Source: Limnoperna fortunei (Eukaryota; Mollusca; Bivalvia; Mytilida; Modiolidae). From it: a DNA stretch of 64,000 nucleotides. Made by a program: the position numbers and the translations under genes. This document shows positions 58,419 to 64,000 of the stretch, piece after piece. The stretch covers positions 88,301,756 to 88,365,755 of the forward strand of contig OX104112.1 of NCBI GenBank assembly GCA_944474755.1, written 5' to 3'. The notes under the pieces are model-generated. The model saw nothing but the letters and a program-made list of their open reading frames with translations. It searched no databases and was not told the origin of the DNA. Every line of letters begins with the position of its first letter. Within the stretch, counting starts at the first letter, position 1.

Positions 58419-59929
58419 TATTATATTATAGCTCACATCTTAAATTAGGAATATTTTACGGGAAAAACCAATATTTAAGAAAGAACTAGGTCTATGAGGC
58501 TATATATAGCGTAATTTTTTTTGGATACGTGATCAAGTTATCCGTATTTGTTTGGAAAATATACGTTTTAAGTGAACGCATAATATTTTTAAAAAAAAAA
58601 GGAATTTTTATTAATAGTTTTTATAACACAAAATTACACTCTTGAATTGGGCAAATTACGTTATAATTGATAAAATCAAAATATATTCAATAAATATTGT
58701 CCCTTATGGCACCCCATTATTACTTTTATGACGCTTAGACGATCGAGGCCCATTCGGTATTTATAACTAAAGTTTATATAAAAACAAACTAAATTTTTGT
58801 TGAACATTAAATTAATAAAAATAAGAAAACTCTATTATATTTTAAATAACAGCAAAAATTTATCTTTTTAAATATTAATCGTCTTCTGTTCAATAAATAA
58901 CCCAATCGTATCCTTAAACTGGGAAGTGTGAAGGTAAAAGTTTGCGAAGCACCAAATTCAATATCGGTGGAGCTTGTATTGGTTTTGATTGATGTGTGGA
59001 TGTCGACGTTGATAAGTAAAATAAAATAAGAAAACTAGTTATTGACGGTCATGTCACTTTGATGCCATTATAAAATAAAATGAATATCGTTGGATTTCGG
59101 ACGATGGAAATCAAAATGAATATCAACGGATTTTGACGATGTCTTGACTGATGAGTGAATGATGATGCAGTGTAGGTACATACATGTATTTATTAACTTT
59201 TAGTGCGCTTGAGATCAGGATTCTCGTTTGTTGTTTTGTGCATTGACACACTTTTATAGAGGACACAAAAATCATACAGGATTTGTGACCCGAGACTGAC
59301 ATTATTGACCAGAACCACCCCCCCCCCCCTTTTTCCGTGCCTTCTATAGCTGATATTTGAGTAGATTTGTTTCTTAATTTACTTCCCTTCTGTTATTTAA
59401 ACAAATATATTACTTATCATTTTATTTACGTCGTTTAAAACATTTTCGGGTTAGACATTGTTTCATTTTGTTACTTTTTCAATCGAAGCGGAACCAAGGC
59501 GGCCATGATGATTTGTTTTCGCAGGGGCCCCATACGGGATAAAAATATGCTTTATGTATACGGCTGTAGACGTATACATAGCCTGATGTATACGGCTTGC
59601 TAACCAATCAGAATGCAAGGTTTTTATGTGAGCTATAATATTCCCCAATGTGCATCTGAATCTTGATATATCCGTGTAGATATGTTGGCAATATTTCTAT
59701 AGTATCCGGTAACCAACAAATGCTGTCCCTTTTTCGCGGTGTCACATTGTGCGAAAATAACGTAATCAAAATCCAATGAAAGGTGATATCTATGGTGGGA
59801 GGATGCGACCATTTCGGATTTTCTCTGTTGACATTTTATAATAAAAACGGCGAAGAAAAACGAGAAACGGCAAAACGAAAATCATTTCTCATTTTTGCGT
59901 TTTTAATACTTTACTTTATTGCATAATAA
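58419..59929. other. Non-coding interval with a 16-bp inverted pair
   Basis: ATATTATAGCTCACAT at 58423-58438 is exactly inverse to ATGTGAGCTATAATAT at 59626-59641, possibly the ends of a 1.2-kb element beginning beside the hairpin. A run of C lies at 59318-59329. The frame at 59463-59648 (-) has no domain. No gene is recognised. Confidence 0.45.
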
Positions 59930-61206
59930 ACCCCAAGAGGTTAAGCATATATAAACATACAAAAACAATGAACATGTTACTGTACATATACAACCTAAGA
60001 TAATATAGTATTTACAAATATGTATGAATTTGACCAATGTGGATCTCATTGTCGCAACTCAAATGATTGCTTTACAAAATCAACAATCATGGGTAAAACA
60101 TCCATATTTGGATTAAGAACAAAAATTAATTTATCAATGGCATCAAGCTGGTTAAAATTAACATATTTTGTTTGTATAAAATCAATAAATGTTCTTCTTA
60201 TATTATTATTAATTTGACAATGAAAAAAGAAATGAGCTTCATCATCAGTTATTTTACATGATTTACAGAGTCTTTGTTCTCTTGGTATATTCTTGTATCT
60301 ACCATGCAAGTTCAATCTCTAAGTTATGGTCACTAATACGTAGTTTGGTAAGTATTCTTCTACTGTTAAAGTTTTGAAGATTTAACTAGTCTGAAACATT
60401 AATATCAGACTTTAGCTTGCTGTAAAGGTATAATTTCGAAGAAGCGTCAAGCTATATATTTTATTTATTACAAGTTCATCATATTTCTCTTTAAAAGTCT
60501 TTTTGATTTCTCTTTTTATGTGTAACTTAATTTCCTTAAAACTTTTATTATCATTTTCAAAATTTTCATAATCTATTTCAAATTCCAGAGTAGTCTAGAA
60601 AAATAGCAAATAACTTGTGTTTTAATAAAAGAATCTAGTGGTAATCTACCAAGTTCAGATTTTGCAGCAATATTTCATGATGTTTTTGTTACACCCAAAA
60701 CACTTTTACAAAATTTATTGTGTACTTTTTCAAAAGCAGGCTTATCAGAAAATGATAGAATATCGACATTTTTTCCACTTACATTAGATCTTTGAAGTGC
60801 TTTATACATTGACAAATAATCATCCATATACCAGATCTCACTGTTATATAAAATTATAGGTCTGATTAAATTGTCAAATAATTTACATGATAGTTCTACT
60901 GGTATATGTTTAAAGTTAGACATATACTTTTTAATAGAAAATAGTACTTTTAATCCCTTTTTGGAAAGTTCCTGAGATGACATAAATTTTCCTGTATGAC
61001 AAATAATGGTGCCTAAGAAGTTAAATTCTTTCACTTCATTTAATATATATTTTTATAACAGAAATTATTAGAAATTTGACTTGCCTTGGCGTTCTTTTGG
61101 AAAACAATAATTTTGGTTTTACTTGTATTGACTGTTAATTGCCATTTATGACAATACAGTTCCAACTTATTAAATGCTTGCTGTAGTCCTTTAATTATGA
61201 AATATT
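59930..61206 (-). mobile_element. Decayed non-LTR retrotransposon (LINE), 5'-truncated
   Basis: Read on the minus strand, pieces follow the order of a LINE reverse transcriptase C-terminus: LQQAFNKLELYCHKWQL and VNTSKTKIIVF near 61190-61090; VKEFNFLGTIICHTGKF and LIRPIILYNSEIWYMDD in 61034-60675; NIAAKSELGRLPLDSFIK near 60670-60600; then IPREQRLCKSCKITDDEAHF and FFHC, a Cys/His zinc-binding motif, in 60315-60046. Stops or frameshifts near 61058, 60673 and between 60580 and 60315 show it is dead. The catalytic half of the polymerase is absent. The clade is not assigned. Confidence 0.85.
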
Positions 61207-61571
61207 AAAGGCGAAAACGGAAACGCAAAATTGCCGCCTCCGGCCACCAGAAATAACTGCTTTGTGACAATGCTACTTTGAAAACATCACTTAGTTAACA
61301 ATCGTGGGCTTAGTGATTTTTCGCGTGAAATTTATACCTTTCAAGTTATGGAGAAATTGACGTTGAGTACTCTGTATGAACATTAAATAACAAGCTGGTG
61401 TTGATATTCTGGTAAGGGTTTGATCCTACGGCAATAGGATTTTTCTTTGCTAAAATATATCCTAAGTAGATCTTAGTAATTGTGTATTTTTCTCTTCTGT
61501 TGTAAGAGGTAAGTTTTATCAATCGCTTTGTTAGTTTGTTTGAATAGCGCTTAACTTTCAGCAATAAATCG

Positions 61572-61572
<1 letters not shown>

Positions 61573-61640
<68 letters not shown>
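61573..61640. repeat. (TCAA)n microsatellite
   Basis: About 17 uninterrupted TCAA units, with a further imperfect atcaatc just after. Simple tetranucleotide repeat. Confidence 0.95.
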
Positions 61641-62412
61641 CCTATCAATCGTTAAGTGCCTGCCATTTTGCTTATTCCCTTTGCGTTTACTGCTCATGTG
61701 CCAAGCAGTCGGATGCATTAACATTTAAGTGTGATGATAAATTTGTGCGTGTATTTCCATCCTACGCTTACAAGTTTTTGAAGGAATCAAATTGCATTCA
61801 TTTTTATAAATATAAATATGTGCACACGCATTCAAAATTGTGACTATTCTATCAAGACTGTGTGCAGAGCGTACCTCGGGCTATAGAAATAGAACCTAGC
61901 TTTCTCCGGCTTGCAATAAAGCCGATCCTCAATATGACGTGTCCATGGCTGTGCTGGATTTACAATTACACCGCAATTGTTCATAACTCAGAGTTCCCTT
62001 TATACGCTCTCTACACAAAGACGAATCCTAATAGATAGATCTTGAAACTGCATTGTTCAAAGTAGGTTGCTGTGAGCTAAATTTGTGTGGCATTCAAAAT
62101 TTCCTAATCAACCAGCCGTTACAATCTCTTTTTGGGGGACTGATTTATATATTTTTTGTTAACTAATATATTGCTGAAATATTTCTAACATGCAGTTTAA
62201 TAATGACCATTCAGTGAATTAACATTTTCAAGTGTTTATTTCCATGATAACCGTAAACATATTCAAAAATTGTCGTAAAATTTAACAAAGCGATTTAAAG
62301 CCCAACTTGTAATGAATTAAAATGTCCAAAGAATTTCACGCATATTTTTGTCGAAATCTCTCCTGTCTATGTAACAAGGCACACATTTCAAAATCATCAA
62401 CATTATAAACAA

Positions 62413-62418
62413 TTTATT
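62413..62418 (-). promoter_or_regulatory. Candidate polyadenylation signal of the NHL gene
   Basis: TTTATT on the plus strand is AATAAA on the minus strand, about 200 bp downstream of the stop codon of the NHL gene. Placement is plausible; use is not shown. Confidence 0.4.
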
Positions 62419-62616
62419 AGTAAATATAGAATAAATAATAATAAAACATGAGTTAATATCATTCACACTGGCTCTACAATGAAAGACAAAATATTTTGAA
62501 AGGGTAAACGGTTCGAATTTCGAGTTAACCCCCTTGTAATATTTAGTTGTGTATAAACTATTTAAAAAATACATACGACATAGCTTAACGCTGTAATATT
62601 AAAAAATGAGTTATGT

Positions 62617-64000
62617 CTAACCAAACTTAAAGACTTTAATATCTCCATTCTCTTGTGTAACAATTAAATGTCCAAAGGGACTGAGACAAACTGCGATTGG
62701 ACTAACTAGACCATCGTTAGAACTCAGAGCCAAAGACCTGTATTTCCCGTCATTCCCTAGTAAATGTATGGCATTTCCGTTTTTGTCTGCAATAAGGATG
62801 TTCCCTAACCTATCTGTGCACATTCCGCGGGGATCGCGTATGATACTCTCGTTCATAGGTTCCTCGTATCTAGCTTTGCCATTTCTACAAAGACAAATCA
62901 AATTGTTCCTAGACTGACAATCTGAGACAATTATTTCACCTTGATTATTCGTACAGATATAATATGGCCATGTAAATAGTAATCTTCCATGTTGGCGGTA
63001 GTCATCTCGATATGTTTGCAAAATAGCACCATCTACCGTCATGACGTCAACACACTGTCCTCCCGAAGAACAGCAGGATACTACAATGCAAGGATTTCCT
63101 GGAACAGAAACAGCATCACAGGCTACACCACGATACTGTTTTGCTGTTCGAATTCTCTTCCGTATACGCATGCTACTGTCTTTAAGCACTACAAATAGGA
63201 TAGTAGAGAGTTCTGGCAGTGTTATCACCAGTTCTGAACTAGATATATCGACAATACCATGAGGCCAACTTGGAACAGATGCCTCAGCAACTACGCATCC
63301 ACTAGGATCAAATGCTTTTATTTTTTTGTTATGGAAATCTGTTATAACTGGAGTTCCATCCTCTAGCACTGCAATATCAATCGGCCAACATTTCTTTGCG
63401 TCACCATCTGTTTTACCGTTGAAAGAAAACAATAATGGTACACTTTTTGCTTTCTGTATTTCCGGTTTAGCGGGTACTGGTGGATGCGGTACAGTACTGG
63501 GTTGGGTATCATGATTGGTAGACAGAATGTGTTGTACATTTAGCTTTGCCTGGTTAACTGTAAGAGGTTGATTCAAAGCATCAGATTTTGCTGGCTGAAT
63601 ATGCTCCTCCGAGTGTTTTTCAAACATCAATGCAGAGCTATTAGCTTGGTTTTGTGAAATTGTATTTGTATTATTTTCGGCTACGGACGTGGGCATACTT
63701 AGTTGTGTTTTATTATGATCCAAATTAGATAGACATGTACTTGCTGGATCATTTCTGTCGACATTTTTTCTTGAAACGGGTGGAGAAAAGGGAGTTGCTT
63801 CTGAGGGTAGCGGTGGTTTGTTTGTACTTCTTCCCTGACGCGTTGTCCCTTGTGAGCTGACTTCGGTTTCAGGAAGTACAGCATTTCGCTGTGGGGAAGA
63901 TTTCGTAGAATCTCTTCTACTTTCAGTTGAAAGATTCCTAACAGAAGACTTGATGTTATCTTTTTGTGCTTTGTCATCTCTTATATCAGCATTGCTTTGT
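62617..64000 (-). CDS. NHL-repeat beta-propeller protein, C-terminal part (TRIM-NHL-like)
   Basis: The frame is open from the window edge to TAA at 62617: 460 residues, with the N-terminus outside. The first 200 or so residues are Ser/Thr/Pro/Gln-rich and likely disordered (RQGRSTNKPPLPSEATPFS, VPHPPVPAKPE). The rest forms blades of a propeller: WPIDIAVLEDGTPVITD, WPYYICTNNQGEIIVSD, RDPRGMCTDRLGNILIAD and SPIAVCLSPFGHLIVTQ, ending VFKFG. In TRIM-NHL proteins such blades follow RING, B-box and coiled coil and bind protein or RNA; bivalves have many such genes. None of the upstream domains are in the window, so TRIM membership is inferred. The frame runs through 63724-64000 without a stop, so the start is not the codon near 63723. 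No intron is seen in this part. Confidence 0.82.
   Translation of the reverse strand, partial: QSNADIRDDKAQKDNIKSSVRNLSTESRRDSTKSSPQRNAVLPETEVSSQGTTRQGRSTNKPPLPSEATPFSPPVSRKNVDRNDPASTCLSNLDHNKTQLSMPTSVAENNTNTISQNQANSSALMFEKHSEEHIQPAKSDALNQPLTVNQAKLNVQHILSTNHDTQPSTVPHPPVPAKPEIQKAKSVPLLFSFNGKTDGDAKKCWPIDIAVLEDGTPVITDFHNKKIKAFDPSGCVVAEASVPSWPHGIVDISSSELVITLPELSTILFVVLKDSSMRIRKRIRTAKQYRGVACDAVSVPGNPCIVVSCCSSGGQCVDVMTVDGAILQTYRDDYRQHGRLLFTWPYYICTNNQGEIIVSDCQSRNNLICLCRNGKARYEEPMNESIIRDPRGMCTDRLGNILIADKNGNAIHLLGNDGKYRSLALSSNDGLVSPIAVCLSPFGHLIVTQENGDIKVFKFG

Larger units (their letters stand above)
61207..62616. other. Flank of the NHL gene, mostly featureless
   Basis: Apart from the TCAA microsatellite, no repeat or gene is recognised. 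The right part, up to 62616, should contain the 3' UTR of the minus-strand NHL gene. Minus-strand frames at 61346-61576 and 62317-62574 show no domain. Confidence 0.5.

Noticed and set aside
60020..60217. Plus-strand open frame of 65 codons
   Set aside because: Antisense to the LINE zinc-binding region, which reads clearly on the minus strand.
62989..63514. Plus-strand open frames opposite the NHL gene
   Set aside because: Antisense shadows of a well-supported coding sequence.
63699..63977. Minus-strand open frame of 92 codons
   Set aside because: It overlaps the NHL gene frame, which is open through the same region with the expected composition; this is a shadow frame.

Overview
The window looks like a piece of a bivalve mollusc nuclear genome, most likely a mussel-type (Mytilida) one. 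This is an inference from strongly AT-rich DNA, large genes with many short spliced exons, dense foldback elements and minisatellites, a tRNA-derived SINE, and a TRIM/NHL-type gene of the kind expanded in bivalves. No bacterial or viral genes are seen.

Positions 1-47849 (+) hold the 3' part of one very large gene. I resolve 45 coding exons: 40 that each encode one complete immunoglobulin-like domain, one with a transmembrane helix, and four encoding a cytoplasmic tail of about 165 residues that ends at 47849. The exons splice in one continuous frame and give at least 4246 residues. The 5' end, with any signal peptide, lies outside the window. Every boundary from the 5' side of exon 1 to the intron after exon 41 is phase 1, so each Ig exon can be lost, gained or skipped without shifting the frame; the tail introns are phase 2. 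The Ig exons fall into an A type (S/T-G-x-P after the first Cys) and a B type (ANP/SNP/SSP), which alternate strictly in exons 5-14, pointing to duplication of a two-exon unit. The tail has a juxtamembrane Cys cluster, many tyrosines (one in an ITSM-like TKYRVV, two in YxxP) and a polybasic run. I read it as a giant type I membrane Ig-superfamily protein, an adhesion or recognition receptor candidate. I do not recognise a named orthologue.

The introns carry a pogo/Tigger-like MITE with TA target duplications, a Harbinger-like MITE candidate, SINE copies, foldback hairpins and minisatellites. A 49-bp minisatellite in the last intron is an almost exact 548-bp copy of the end of a larger array downstream of the gene, and is bordered by exact 103-bp direct repeats. 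From 48558 to 51232 a 49-bp array and a 35-bp array abut.

Positions 53478-53969 (+) encode a single-exon homologue of SSNA1 (NA14/DIP13), a small coiled-coil microtubule and centriole protein. It has a Ser/Arg-rich C-terminal extension and lies between two copies of one dispersed repeat. Positions 56302-59641 are dominated by inverted-repeat elements; two neighbours share TGG(A/C)ACGCC termini and TA duplications. A decayed LINE fragment (-) spans about 59930-61206. The right edge (62617-64000, -) is the C-terminal part of an NHL beta-propeller protein that stays open past the window end.
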